A stretch of DNA of 64,000 nucleotides. Origin: Variovorax sp. DXTD-1 (GTDB lineage: Bacteria > Pseudomonadota > Gammaproteobacteria > Burkholderiales > Burkholderiaceae_C). The notes below the pieces were generated by a model that was given only the letters and a program-made list of their open reading frames with translations, did not search any database and had not been told where the DNA came from. The stretch's first letter is position 1; every line of letters begins with the position of its first letter. A program made the position numbers and the translations under genes. The stretch is taken from assembly GCF_003984625.1 (NCBI RefSeq), contig NZ_RWKH01000023.1:38217-102216 (forward strand). Reading direction: 5' to 3'. This document shows positions 33,539-42,358 of the stretch, piece after piece.

Positions 33539-36163
33539 ATGAGTGCAGAAGAAAACAAGCCCGAAGTACCCCACACCGAACCGGTCTACACGCCCGAGAT
33601 CGAGAGTGCGGTGCCGATCGAGATCACGCCCGCCGACACCAGCTACGGCGAAGGCTCGATCACGATCCTCGAAGGGCTCGAGGCGGTGCGCAAGCGCCCC
33701 GGCATGTACATCGGCGACACCTCCGACGGCACGGGCCTGCACCACCTGGTGTTCGAAGTGGTCGACAACTCCATCGACGAAGCATTGGCCGGCCACTGCG
33801 ACGACATCGTCGTGACCATCCATAGCGACAACTCGATCTCCGTGACCGACAACGGCCGCGGCATTCCAACCGGCGTGAAGATGGACGACAAGCACGAGCC
33901 CAAGCGCTCGGCCGCTGAAATTGCGCTCACCGAACTGCACGCCGGCGGCAAGTTCAACCAGAACAGCTACAAGGTGTCGGGCGGCCTGCACGGCGTGGGC
34001 GTGAGCTGCGTGAACGCGCTGAGCGTGATGCTGCGCCTGGTGGTGCGCCGCGAGGGCAAGATCCACGAACTCGAATTCAGCCGCGGCTTTGTGCAGAACC
34101 GCTTGCTCGAAACCGTGAACGGCGTCGAGGTCTCGCCCATGAAGATCATCGGCGACACGGACAAGCGCGGCACCGAGGTGCACTTCTTGCCCGACACCGA
34201 AATCTTCAAGGAGAACAACGATTTCCACTACGAAATCCTCTCCAAGCGCCTGCGCGAGCTGAGCTTCTTGAACAACGGCGTGCGCATCCGCCTGAAGGAC
34301 GAGCGCACCGGCAAGGAAGACGACTTTTCGGGCGCCGGCGGCGTGCGCGGCTTTGTCGAATTCATCAACAAGGGCAAGACCGTCCTGCATCCGAACTCGT
34401 TTTATGCAGCGGGCGAAAAGCCGGCCGACACCTACGGCGGCATTCCCGGCACGCACATCGGCGTTGAAGTGGCCATGCAGTGGAACAGCGGCTACAACGA
34501 GCAGGTGCTGTGCTTCACCAACAACATTCCGCAGCGTGACGGCGGCACCCACCTCACGGGCCTGCGCGCCGCGATGACCCGCGTCATCAACAAGTACATC
34601 GAAGAAAACGAATTCGCCAAGAAGGCGAAGGTCGAAGTCACCGGCGACGACATGCGCGAAGGCCTGTGCTGCGTGCTGAGCGTGAAGGTGCCCGAGCCCA
34701 AGTTCTCGAGCCAGACCAAGGACAAGCTGGTGTCCAGCGAAGTGCGCGCACCGGTGGAAGACATCGTCGGCCGCCTGCTCACCGACTACCTGCAAGAGCG
34801 CCCGAACGACGCCAAGATCATCTGCGGCAAGATCGTCGAGGCCGCCCGCGCCCGCGAAGCCGCGCGCAAGGCCCGCGAAATGACGCGCCGCAAGGGCGTG
34901 CTCGACGGCATGGGCCTGCCCGGCAAGCTGGCCGACTGCCAGGAGAAGGACCCCGCGCTGTGCGAGGTCTACCTGGTGGAGGGCGACTCCGCCGGCGGCT
35001 CCGCCAAGCAGGGCCGCGACCGAAAGTTCCAGGCCATCCTGCCGCTGCGCGGCAAGATCCTGAACGTGGAAAAAGCGCGCTACGAGAAGCTGCTCACCAG
35101 CAACGAAATTCTCACGATGATCACGGCGCTCGGCACTGGCATCGGCCGTGCCGGCGCCACCAGCGCAGGCGGCGGGGCGGACGACTTCAACGTTGCCAAG
35201 CTGCGCTACCACCGCATCATCATCATGACCGACGCCGACGTCGACGGTGCCCACATCCGCACGCTGCTGCTCACGTTCTTCTACCGGCAGATGCCGGAGC
35301 TGGTCGAGCGCGGCCACATCTACATTGCGCAGCCGCCGCTCTACAAGGTGAAGGTCGGCAAGGAAGAGCAATACCTGAAGGACGGCCCCGCGCTGGACGC
35401 CTTCCTGCTCAAGGTGGCGCTGAAGGATGCGAGCATCGAGACCGGCGGCCCCAACTCGACCACCCTGAGCGGCGACACGCTGGCCGAACTGGCGCGCAAG
35501 CACCAGCTGGCCGAGGCCGTGATCGCGCGCCTGCGCAACTTCATGGACGCCGAAGCGCTGCGCGCCATTGCCGACGGCGTGGCGCTCGACCTCGACACCA
35601 CGCCCGCGGCCGAAGCTTCGGCTGTGGCACTGCAGGCCAAACTGCGCGAACTCAACACCACCGGCGTGCCCGCCGAAGTGAGCAGCGAGTTCGACGCCCG
35701 CACCGACAAGCCGCTGCTGCGCATCAGCCGCCGCCACCACGGCAACATCAAGAGCAGCGTGCTCACGCAAGACTTTGTGCACGGTGCCGACTACGCCGCG
35801 CTCGCCGAAGCCGCCAACACCTTCCGCAACCTGCTGAGCAGCGAGGGCGCCATCGTCCGCCGCGGCGAGGGCGAGCGCGCCAAGGAAGAAAAGGTGGCCG
35901 ACTTCCGCATCGCAATGAAGTGGCTCATCGGCCAGGCCGAAAACGCCACCTCGCGCCAGCGCTACAAGGGCCTGGGCGAAATGAACCCCGCACAGCTGTG
36001 GGAAACCACCATGGACCCGACCGTGCGCCGCCTGCTGCGCGTGCAGATCGACGACGCGATCGAAGCCGACCGCGTATTCACGATGCTGATGGGCGACGAG
36101 GTGGAGCCGCGGCGCGAGTTCATCGAGCAGAACGCGCTGCGGGCTGCGAACATCGACGTGTAA
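33539..36163 (+). CDS. gyrB: DNA gyrase subunit B
   Basis: The 874-residue ATPase subunit has the GHKL fold with EVVDNSIDEALAG and DNGRGIP, the transducer, and the TOPRIM domain with EGDSAGGSAKQGRD (about 481) and the metal-binding DADVDGAH (about 564). An insertion of roughly 170 residues after the TOPRIM motif, typical of beta/gamma proteobacteria, makes it long. The C-terminus NALRAANIDV is complete. Four bases after its stop begins the end of a Tn7-like element, so gyrB is intact and its 3' end is the likely attachment site. Confidence 0.97.
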   Translation: MSAEENKPEVPHTEPVYTPEIESAVPIEITPADTSYGEGSITILEGLEAVRKRPGMYIGDTSDGTGLHHLVFEVVDNSIDEALAGHCDDIVVTIHSDNSISVTDNGRGIPTGVKMDDKHEPKRSAAEIALTELHAGGKFNQNSYKVSGGLHGVGVSCVNALSVMLRLVVRREGKIHELEFSRGFVQNRLLETVNGVEVSPMKIIGDTDKRGTEVHFLPDTEIFKENNDFHYEILSKRLRELSFLNNGVRIRLKDERTGKEDDFSGAGGVRGFVEFINKGKTVLHPNSFYAAGEKPADTYGGIPGTHIGVEVAMQWNSGYNEQVLCFTNNIPQRDGGTHLTGLRAAMTRVINKYIEENEFAKKAKVEVTGDDMREGLCCVLSVKVPEPKFSSQTKDKLVSSEVRAPVEDIVGRLLTDYLQERPNDAKIICGKIVEAARAREAARKAREMTRRKGVLDGMGLPGKLADCQEKDPALCEVYLVEGDSAGGSAKQGRDRKFQAILPLRGKILNVEKARYEKLLTSNEILTMITALGTGIGRAGATSAGGGADDFNVAKLRYHRIIIMTDADVDGAHIRTLLLTFFYRQMPELVERGHIYIAQPPLYKVKVGKEEQYLKDGPALDAFLLKVALKDASIETGGPNSTTLSGDTLAELARKHQLAEAVIARLRNFMDAEALRAIADGVALDLDTTPAAEASAVALQAKLRELNTTGVPAEVSSEFDARTDKPLLRISRRHHGNIKSSVLTQDFVHGADYAALAEAANTFRNLLSSEGAIVRRGEGERAKEEKVADFRIAMKWLIGQAENATSRQRYKGLGEMNPAQLWETTMDPTVRRLLRVQIDDAIEADRVFTMLMGDEVEPRREFIEQNALRAANIDV

Positions 36164-36167
36164 GAAG

Positions 36168-36236
36168 TGTCGGGCGACACGAAAAGTGAAAAACGCGCCA
36201 AGTAAGTGAAAAAGCTCCGACGCGGAAAGTGAAAAA
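36168..36236 (+). repeat. Tn7-like transposon end with three TnsB-type repeats
   Basis: The end TGTCGGGCGACAC (36168-36180) resembles the Tn7 terminus TGTGGGCGGACAA. Three copies of AAGTGAAAAA follow at 36184, 36204 and 36227, spaced 20 and 23 bases, as TnsB sites are. The five bases before it, AGAAG (36163-36167), would be the target duplication, whose second copy should flank the far end. A hairpin CGCACCT / AGGTGCG lies at 36241-36260. Confidence 0.82.
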
Positions 36237-36316
36237 TTCCCGCACCTCAATCCAGGTGCGCGATCACGCCTCCCTGAGAAGTAGCGTCGGCTCGGAGTAG
36301 GCTTCGCCAATACGCG

Positions 36317-37138
36317 ATGTCCAATCCTTCGTTCTCACCGACATTTCAGGCACTGCTGAAGGAAGTGCAGTTCACCCGCGACATTCTTGGAGCCGGTGCA
36401 ACTCAGATTCGTCGTGCCAACTACGCATCAAAGGGTACGTATTTCCTCGCTCTCGTAAGTCTGTCGACCGGACTTGAGCGCTTGGGAAAGCTGTGCCTGA
36501 TGATGGATCACCTCCTTTTGCACGGCAGCTTCCCAGATCTCGCGCAACTCAAGCGCGAGATCGGACACCGCCTCTCACTGATTCACGAACGGACACAAGC
36601 GCTCGTCCAACGTCGGGGCCTCACGCTTCAGTTCAGACAGACTCTCGAAGATCCGATCCACGGCGCCATCCTTGGATGCCTACACAACTTCGCAGAAGGG
36701 GATCGGTACGCAAACATCAACCTCCTCGCGGGCGCACCGTCCGCAACGGATCCGGTTGCGGCTTGGCATCAAGAAGTCGACCTACCGCTCTTTCGACTGC
36801 GAGTCTCCCCCGCGAAGCAGGCCCGGATTCGCCGTAATGCCCAAATGATCGACCAACTCATCGGCCCAATGTCCATGGTGGTCCATCTATCAGAGACCGG
36901 AGACGCCATCGACAATCTAGAAGACGCGAGTTTCCGGACTGGTGCAATGGAGGCGGTAGGGCCGTACCGTCAGTTATATGTCCTGCAGATAATCAGGTAC
37001 TGGGTGGAGGTACTCGGTGAACTTCAGTACCCTGCCATGCAGGTCAGTGACGACATACCCCACTTCTCTGAAGTCCTAGCGATCTTCAATAACGACGACA
37101 GCTACTTCAGGTCGCGCAAGACCTGGGAAAAGTTGTAA
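36317..37138 (+). CDS. Unrecognised helical protein, first cargo gene
   Basis: The 273-residue protein is predicted mostly helical and I do not recognise the family. A segment FLALVSLSTGLERLGKLCLMM (positions about 42-62) recalls the first helices of HEPN domains, and an RxxxxH-type motif cannot be pinned down. No membrane helix or signal is seen. It is the gene nearest the transposon end and convergent with the next gene. The ATG at 36317 is the only reasonable start. A defence or toxin role is a guess from context only. Confidence 0.6.
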   Translation: MSNPSFSPTFQALLKEVQFTRDILGAGATQIRRANYASKGTYFLALVSLSTGLERLGKLCLMMDHLLLHGSFPDLAQLKREIGHRLSLIHERTQALVQRRGLTLQFRQTLEDPIHGAILGCLHNFAEGDRYANINLLAGAPSATDPVAAWHQEVDLPLFRLRVSPAKQARIRRNAQMIDQLIGPMSMVVHLSETGDAIDNLEDASFRTGAMEAVGPYRQLYVLQIIRYWVEVLGELQYPAMQVSDDIPHFSEVLAIFNNDDSYFRSRKTWEKL

Positions 37139-37247
37139 GGCCCAGCCTTCACTCAAGCGCCTCACACACCGGCATGACTGGTCCGGTTGATACGTTGAGC
37201 TCCCGCTTTCGTCATAGGAAACGGCCGCGAATGCATCGCCACCGAAT

Positions 37248-38411
37248 CTATAGCGGGCGCGAGCCTATGACTTTCAATAGCGGCTTCAGTGATTTCATGG
37301 TGGCCGAGATCAGCATTTCATGCAGGGCCACCTCGTGCGCAAGTTCAGTGCGCGTCGTTTTGGCAGGGTAGATGCGTGTCCCGGAAGAGTGCGGAATGAA
37401 GGGCTCTGCGGCCGTGGAAACTATCTTGTCGCCTTCCCTGCGCACCTCAACCGCAGCGCCAAGCCAGCCCTTTTGAAGCGGATGTGTTGCTGTCGGATTG
37501 AGGATCAGCGTCGACGCTTGCCGCCAAGTCTCTATTGGAGCGCTTGCCTCGCCCACCTCATATATGAATGGGTCCGGCATGGCGGAATTGGGATCCAGAT
37601 TTTGCGCCATCCCAATCCTGAGCATTGCGAGCTTGCGCGACGCTCCGAGCGCCTGCTGTCCCATTCGATTGAACTTCGAAATAGTACCGGAATTGGAAAA
37701 GAGGACCGCGGAGACCATCTCGCCATTTGGCTGACTGAAGAAGCCAGATGGTATGGGAGTCAAATTTTTCTTCAGATGTGATTCAATCGCATGCTCGCTG
37801 ATAACAAGTTCGCCTTGCGCATCGTGATACCAGCGCTCTTCAGAGCCGAAGAGGTACTGGATCAACGGGACAGCGGTCTGCATCAGCGAGCCGGGCCCGT
37901 GAAAATCCTCGATCGCCAAGATCAATGGTCTCCCGTTGACGTGCGGAAGATCCCAATACCTTTTCTGAAGCTTGCTGAACAGCGGGCTCCCAAGCTTGAC
38001 CGCTGCTTCGTGGCGCACATGGTGCAAAACGTCCTTCTCCGAAGCCTCAAAAAATTCGTACGGTTCGCCCTTGGACGGGTTCGCTGTGACGGCTTCCACG
38101 GCTGAGGTGATGCCATCGCGAGATATCAGGAAGTCAGGACTGTTGTGAGTTCGATCCACGGTCAGGCCAACTTCGCGAAAGAACTCGAAGAGATACAACT
38201 CGAATGTTCGGGCGTCAAAGCCGGTTGTTTGAAACTGCTCGACAAAATTGCCATCGACGTCTTCAAAGGACGCCTGCGTCTTTTTCAGCTCATCGCGCGC
38301 AGGTTCGAAGCCGTCGCTGTCACGAAGAGTCAGAAACTGGGGGTGTAGCGCCTTGTCCGGCCTACCAAGGTTTGCAAAAAGATCGATTGGCATTGGCGTC
38401 CAATTTGGCAT
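37248..38411 (-). CDS. Probable PD-(D/E)XK-like nuclease protein
   Basis: The 387-residue protein has a segment ELYLFEFFREVGL (71-83) followed by SPDFLI (91-96) and AVEAVTA (104-110). This is the helix, Asp and Glu order of a PD-(D/E)XK fold, but the final Lys is replaced (Glu106-Ala-Val), so activity is uncertain. The rest is not recognised. The start at 38411 (MPNWTPMPIDLF) could also be Met7. It faces the unrecognised gene at 36317 and is divergent from the XRE regulator gene. Confidence 0.6.
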   Translation of the reverse strand: MPNWTPMPIDLFANLGRPDKALHPQFLTLRDSDGFEPARDELKKTQASFEDVDGNFVEQFQTTGFDARTFELYLFEFFREVGLTVDRTHNSPDFLISRDGITSAVEAVTANPSKGEPYEFFEASEKDVLHHVRHEAAVKLGSPLFSKLQKRYWDLPHVNGRPLILAIEDFHGPGSLMQTAVPLIQYLFGSEERWYHDAQGELVISEHAIESHLKKNLTPIPSGFFSQPNGEMVSAVLFSNSGTISKFNRMGQQALGASRKLAMLRIGMAQNLDPNSAMPDPFIYEVGEASAPIETWRQASTLILNPTATHPLQKGWLGAAVEVRREGDKIVSTAAEPFIPHSSGTRIYPAKTTRTELAHEVALHEMLISATMKSLKPLLKVIGSRPL

Positions 38412-38973
38412 GACTCATGCGGTGGAGCATGCCACGCAGGACTGGCAAACAGGAAGAGGGGAGAAGGGGGGCCGATCCCGCGTGCAACTTGGTCCGACTG
38501 AACAGCTGCAGTCTCTGCTCTTGTCGTTGAAAGTCGTCCTTTCGATGCATCGACTCGATATGCGTCTGTGGATTCGAAGGATCTCCACGACTTTCCTCGA
38601 GGCGTATATCTGATGGAGGGTCGATCAAATCGGCGCCGGCGTGTCGCGCCAAATGCCCATGCAGCAATCAAGGTTGTGCAGAAGAACGGAGTGCGCGCTC
38701 CCGGGTAGCGAGTCGCAAAAAGCGATTAATGCGAGCACGAAATGCGCGTAGAGAAGACGCACTGAGCCAAATAACACGCACATAGTGCGGTCCGCACGCA
38801 CACCATGCGAGGCTGTCTTCCGAAGTTAATCGCGGCAGAAATTCATATTGCAGGACCACGATAAACGGGACATTGACCGCCGTCCAATGTGCGAATACGC
38901 TGCCCGCGATACTCGGGTTTCATGATGGTTATACGGAGGCGTTCCGCTCAAGCCGCCCAGGCCTTCGCCTCGC
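38412..38973. other. Divergent intergenic region, 562 bases, no gene
   Basis: Short open frames on both strands look random. The region must hold the promoters of the leftward nuclease-like gene and of the rightward XRE gene. A palindrome GTGCGGTCCGCAC at 38785-38797 could be an operator for the XRE protein. Nothing else recognisable was seen. Confidence 0.5.
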
Positions 38974-39429
38974 ATGAATCCTCACGATACACACAGGTTG
39001 ATGTCGATGAGTCCCTTCTCGCATTTGCTCCATGAACTGCGCCTGCGGCACAACGTGCGCCAGGCGGACCTTGCCGCATTGCTTGGCTACGAGCAAAGCT
39101 ATGTGTCGGCCTTAGAGGTTGGATTGAAGGGGCCGCCCACTCCCGAGTTCGTCGAGAAGCTGATCGAAGCGTTGCCGCTTGCGACCCCAGAAGCCGACGA
39201 ACTGAGGGCGGCCGTCGAGGCTTCTCAACGGAAACTCGTGATCGATATTGACACACCTCAGGACGTGTACTGGCTGCTCAATAAGCTACGCCGCAAGCTT
39301 CCATCCCTGAGCCCGAAGCATGTTCGATTGATCAAAGATGTTCTCGATATGACGGACGCACATTCGGAGCCGTGGTCGGATCCATTGCGGCGAATAGGGC
39401 GCAGAAGAAAACAGGAGGCCACCATGTAA
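38974..39429 (+). CDS. XRE-family helix-turn-helix regulator
   Basis: The 151-residue protein has a classic Cro/C1-type HTH (LRHNVRQADLAALLGYEQSY, about residues 24-43) and a C-terminal helical part that may be for dimerisation. Its position just upstream of tnsA suggests control of the transposition operon or of the nearby cargo. The start may be the ATG at 38974 or the later ones at 39001 or 39007; none has a strong ribosome binding site. Confidence 0.78.
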   Translation: MNPHDTHRLMSMSPFSHLLHELRLRHNVRQADLAALLGYEQSYVSALEVGLKGPPTPEFVEKLIEALPLATPEADELRAAVEASQRKLVIDIDTPQDVYWLLNKLRRKLPSLSPKHVRLIKDVLDMTDAHSEPWSDPLRRIGRRRKQEATM

Positions 39430-39432
39430 AAA

Positions 39433-39460
39433 ACGGGACAAACCTTGCGGCTTGCCCCGT
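39433..39460 (+). terminator. Hairpin after the XRE gene
   Basis: ACGGGACAAACC pairs with GGCTTGCCCCGT (10 of 12 bases) around a TTGC loop, three bases after the XRE stop. There is no real T run, so termination is likely weak; tnsA starts about 200 bases later. Confidence 0.45.
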
Positions 39461-39663
39461 TGGTCTGAGCATCTCACGATACGCAGTTCGCACCTCCAGT
39501 ATCGCGACCGCTCCGGCCAGCGTCAAGACCGCTCCACCTTTGCACCTGTTATTCGCACGGCTTTATTGCCGAGCGCGGGAATATCTACGCCCGAAAACAG
39601 GCAACCCAAATCCGTCAAGGCCGCTGCGGAGCTGCAGTCACGCTTTGATCGACGGAGCAATGC

Positions 39664-40389
39664 ATGTCTACACAATTCTGGGCCGGCCTATGGAATGGCC
39701 GCAAACCCGCTGGCGATACACACCTGCGCTCACGCGAGGTGCTCAGTCCTTCCGGCGGCATCATGCGCGGCAAGTTTCCGAGCCGCAAGAACGGCCGCAT
39801 GGTTCACCATGAAGGGCTCCTTGAGCTCGACGCCATCTACCTCTTTGAAGCTTCGCCGGCGATAGACGGCTACCGCGAGCAGCCAACACAGATTCCCTAT
39901 CCAGACGGCGATCGCGTTCGCAGGTACACACCGGACTTTGAAGTCAGGCTGATTGACGGCCGCGTTGTCTTAATCGAGGTAAAGCCGACCGCAGCTCTTG
40001 CGTCCGCGGAAACGGCTCACAAGCTCGCACGCATTGCCGACCACATGCACCGCAGCGGCCAGCCATTCGTGGTTCTGACCGAACAAGTGCTTCGGCGTGA
40101 ACCTCGGCAATCTAACATTCGAACGATCTGCCATCGTGCACCTCGCGTTCTACCGTCACCTAGGCTCGCTCGGATCGCTCTGGAGCGCTGCATCGCGCAA
40201 CTGCCAACGACGCTCAGCGAAGCCACACGGCATTTTGCCCAGCATGACATCGACCTGTACAGCTTGTTGATGATGGGCTTGTTGCGCTGCCCGTTGGAAA
40301 AAGAACCCATCGGTCCCGCCACTTGCATCACATCTACAACGGAGGCAAATGATGGCTGGTTTTGGCTTTCAGAAGAACACGGCCTTTGA
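39664..40389 (+). CDS. tnsA: Tn7-like transposase endonuclease subunit TnsA
   Basis: The 241-residue protein matches TnsA, the restriction-like nuclease that cuts the 5' ends of a Tn7-type element. The PD-(D/E)XK residues are Glu50 or Glu54, Asp91 in YTPDFEV and Glu105-Val-Lys107 in IEVKP. Tn7 TnsA has 273 residues; this is slightly short. The ATG at 39664 has GGAG seven bases upstream. It overlaps tnsB by 41 bases. With TnsB it makes cut-and-paste transposition possible, unlike TnsA-less relatives. Confidence 0.92.
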   Translation: MSTQFWAGLWNGRKPAGDTHLRSREVLSPSGGIMRGKFPSRKNGRMVHHEGLLELDAIYLFEASPAIDGYREQPTQIPYPDGDRVRRYTPDFEVRLIDGRVVLIEVKPTAALASAETAHKLARIADHMHRSGQPFVVLTEQVLRREPRQSNIRTICHRAPRVLPSPRLARIALERCIAQLPTTLSEATRHFAQHDIDLYSLLMMGLLRCPLEKEPIGPATCITSTTEANDGWFWLSEEHGL

Positions 40390-42358
40390 GTGGAAAGGCG
40401 CAATGTTCCGAGTCGAGCGCTTGCAACCCGGCGACGGCGTCGTGTTGGAAAACCTCGATGGTGGAAAGCTTTGCTTCACCACTCGCCAGGAGCTCCTAGA
40501 CGACTACACCAAAGGACTTGTCGCTCGACCTTCCTCGAACTTGGCTGTCACGTCAGGTCGTCCGATTTATTCGAGGCCGCTGGACCAACTTCCCGAGAAG
40601 GTGCTCAATGCAGCAATTCGCAGGAAGCGCTATCTCGACGGACTCCTCGCACGAGGCAGACCCGTATTCACTCCGGAATACATCGTCCCTATCCTCGAGG
40701 AGATCTGCGCAGAAATAGGCGACGTCACACCCCCTAGCGCCACATCTGTCTACCGCTGGTACCAGCGATTCTCTCGCAGCAGTGACTCGCGGGCGCTGAT
40801 CCCGCGGTATGACCTCCGCGGGGTGCATCGGTCCCGCCAAGCCGACAGGGTGATGACTCTTGCGTCAGAAGCCCTGACGGAGGCATTCAGGCTATCGCCC
40901 CTCACGACTGGTCGTGAAATACACGCCTCGCTGCTCGGAAAGATCACGGCAGAGAACCGCTGCGCCTTCCCTAGCGATCAGCTTGTGGCTCCCAGCGAAA
41001 GGACGGTGAATCGAATGATCGCCAGTGCGAGCCTCTACGAGATGACGGTCCTCAGGGATGGCCAGGCAACCGCGGACAAGCGATCTCGTGTGGGCAAAGC
41101 CGGTATCAAGACGGCAAGAATCCTTGAGCGCGTGGAAATGGATCACACGCCCCTTGATGTATTTCTAATCGATGAGCGGACCTGGTTGCCATTGGGTCGC
41201 CCCACACTGACCATGCTGATCGACCACTTCAGCCGAATGCCACTCGGCTACTACATCAGCTACGGTAGCCCGTCCGCGGCGGCGGTAGTGGGGGCTCTTC
41301 GACACGCCATTCTTCCGAAAAATCCGGCATCACCGGCAATCCCGACGTTGAAGGTCGAAGGCAGCTGGCCATGTTACGGAATCCCCCAAAGTCTCGTGGT
41401 CGACAACGGTCTCGAGTTTCTAGGGGCCGACCTCGAAGCGATTGCGTTCGATCTGGGATTTGCGATCACGCAATGCCCTGCGCGTCAGCCCCGTTTCAAA
41501 GGAACGGTGGAACGCTTTCTGGGAACCGTCAATCACAGCTTCGCTCACCAGCTCCCCGGCGCGAGCTTCGCGCGCTTCCATCTTCGAGGCGACCACGATC
41601 CTCAGGGACAAGCAATCCTGACGCTTGGCGAGTTCACACACGTACTCGAAAAATGGATCATCGACATATATGCCCAGCGCATTCACAAAGGGATCGGCAC
41701 AACACCTGCGGCGCGCTGGAGCGAGGGCATCGTGGTTTATGAGCCCACGCTTCCAGCAGACTTGCGACTGCTTCAGTCTCGAATAGGGCAGAGCACATCA
41801 CGAAAGCTGCGTCGCGATGGCTTTGAACTCAAAAGCATTCGCTACAACGGAAGTCAGCTCGGCACCATCCTGCGCCAGTACGGTGAAGGAGTTGAGATTC
41901 GAGTCGTTTTTGACCCTGAGGACCTTGGCGAAGTGCAGGTCTGGGGTCCATCGGACGTCGAACCGATCCCTGTCCAAGCGACGGACCTGGAGTTCGCGAA
42001 AGGCCTCACCGTTCGACAGAATGAGTTGATCAGACAAATCGTTCGAGAGAACGGCTCCAGGGTTGAAGACCGACAGGCAGTACTGCGCGCCCGACATGAA
42101 ATTGCCCAGGCATTGCTGGAACTGATGACCAGTCGGAAGCAGAAGGCTCGTCAACGGTCCGCGGCGATCCGCGGGATCAGCAGCAGCAAGCCCGATCCAT
42201 TTGCACCATCGCCTGGTGCCGGGGGGTCCGAAGACGCAAAGGCGAAGGTGCGCAAGCAACTTCCGCGCAAAACAGGTATGCAGGAGGGCCAAGACGTTCC
42301 CGTCCTGCTGCCAGCGTTCAAGATCACCGCAAAACGAGGTGACCATGGCGGCGACTGA
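40349..42358 (+). CDS. tnsB: Tn7-like DDE transposase TnsB
   Basis: The 669-residue transposase binds the end repeats and joins 3' ends. The integrase core runs from about 255 to 400 with catalytic Asp265 (EMDHT), Asp352 (VVDNG) and Glu388 (GTVERF), preceded by HTH-type DNA-binding domains and followed by a C-terminal Mu-B-like barrel. The ATG at 40349 has a strong GGAGG at 40341. It overlaps tnsC by 14 bases. Length compares well with Tn7 TnsB (702). Confidence 0.93.
   Translation: MMAGFGFQKNTAFEWKGAMFRVERLQPGDGVVLENLDGGKLCFTTRQELLDDYTKGLVARPSSNLAVTSGRPIYSRPLDQLPEKVLNAAIRRKRYLDGLLARGRPVFTPEYIVPILEEICAEIGDVTPPSATSVYRWYQRFSRSSDSRALIPRYDLRGVHRSRQADRVMTLASEALTEAFRLSPLTTGREIHASLLGKITAENRCAFPSDQLVAPSERTVNRMIASASLYEMTVLRDGQATADKRSRVGKAGIKTARILERVEMDHTPLDVFLIDERTWLPLGRPTLTMLIDHFSRMPLGYYISYGSPSAAAVVGALRHAILPKNPASPAIPTLKVEGSWPCYGIPQSLVVDNGLEFLGADLEAIAFDLGFAITQCPARQPRFKGTVERFLGTVNHSFAHQLPGASFARFHLRGDHDPQGQAILTLGEFTHVLEKWIIDIYAQRIHKGIGTTPAARWSEGIVVYEPTLPADLRLLQSRIGQSTSRKLRRDGFELKSIRYNGSQLGTILRQYGEGVEIRVVFDPEDLGEVQVWGPSDVEPIPVQATDLEFAKGLTVRQNELIRQIVRENGSRVEDRQAVLRARHEIAQALLELMTSRKQKARQRSAAIRGISSSKPDPFAPSPGAGGSEDAKAKVRKQLPRKTGMQEGQDVPVLLPAFKITAKRGDHGGD

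Noticed and set aside
36168..36180. GTGTCGGGCGACAC as a gyrB terminator hairpin
   Set aside because: It has no T run and is followed by ordered AAGTGAAAAA repeats, so a transposon end explains it better; a mild terminator role is still possible.
33464..36310. 948-codon minus-strand frame opposite gyrB
   Set aside because: Product is His/Ala/Val-rich and unlike any protein; gyrB is certain on the other strand.
37320..37781. 153-codon plus-strand frame opposite the nuclease-like gene
   Set aside because: Antisense shadow with no motif and no ribosome binding site.
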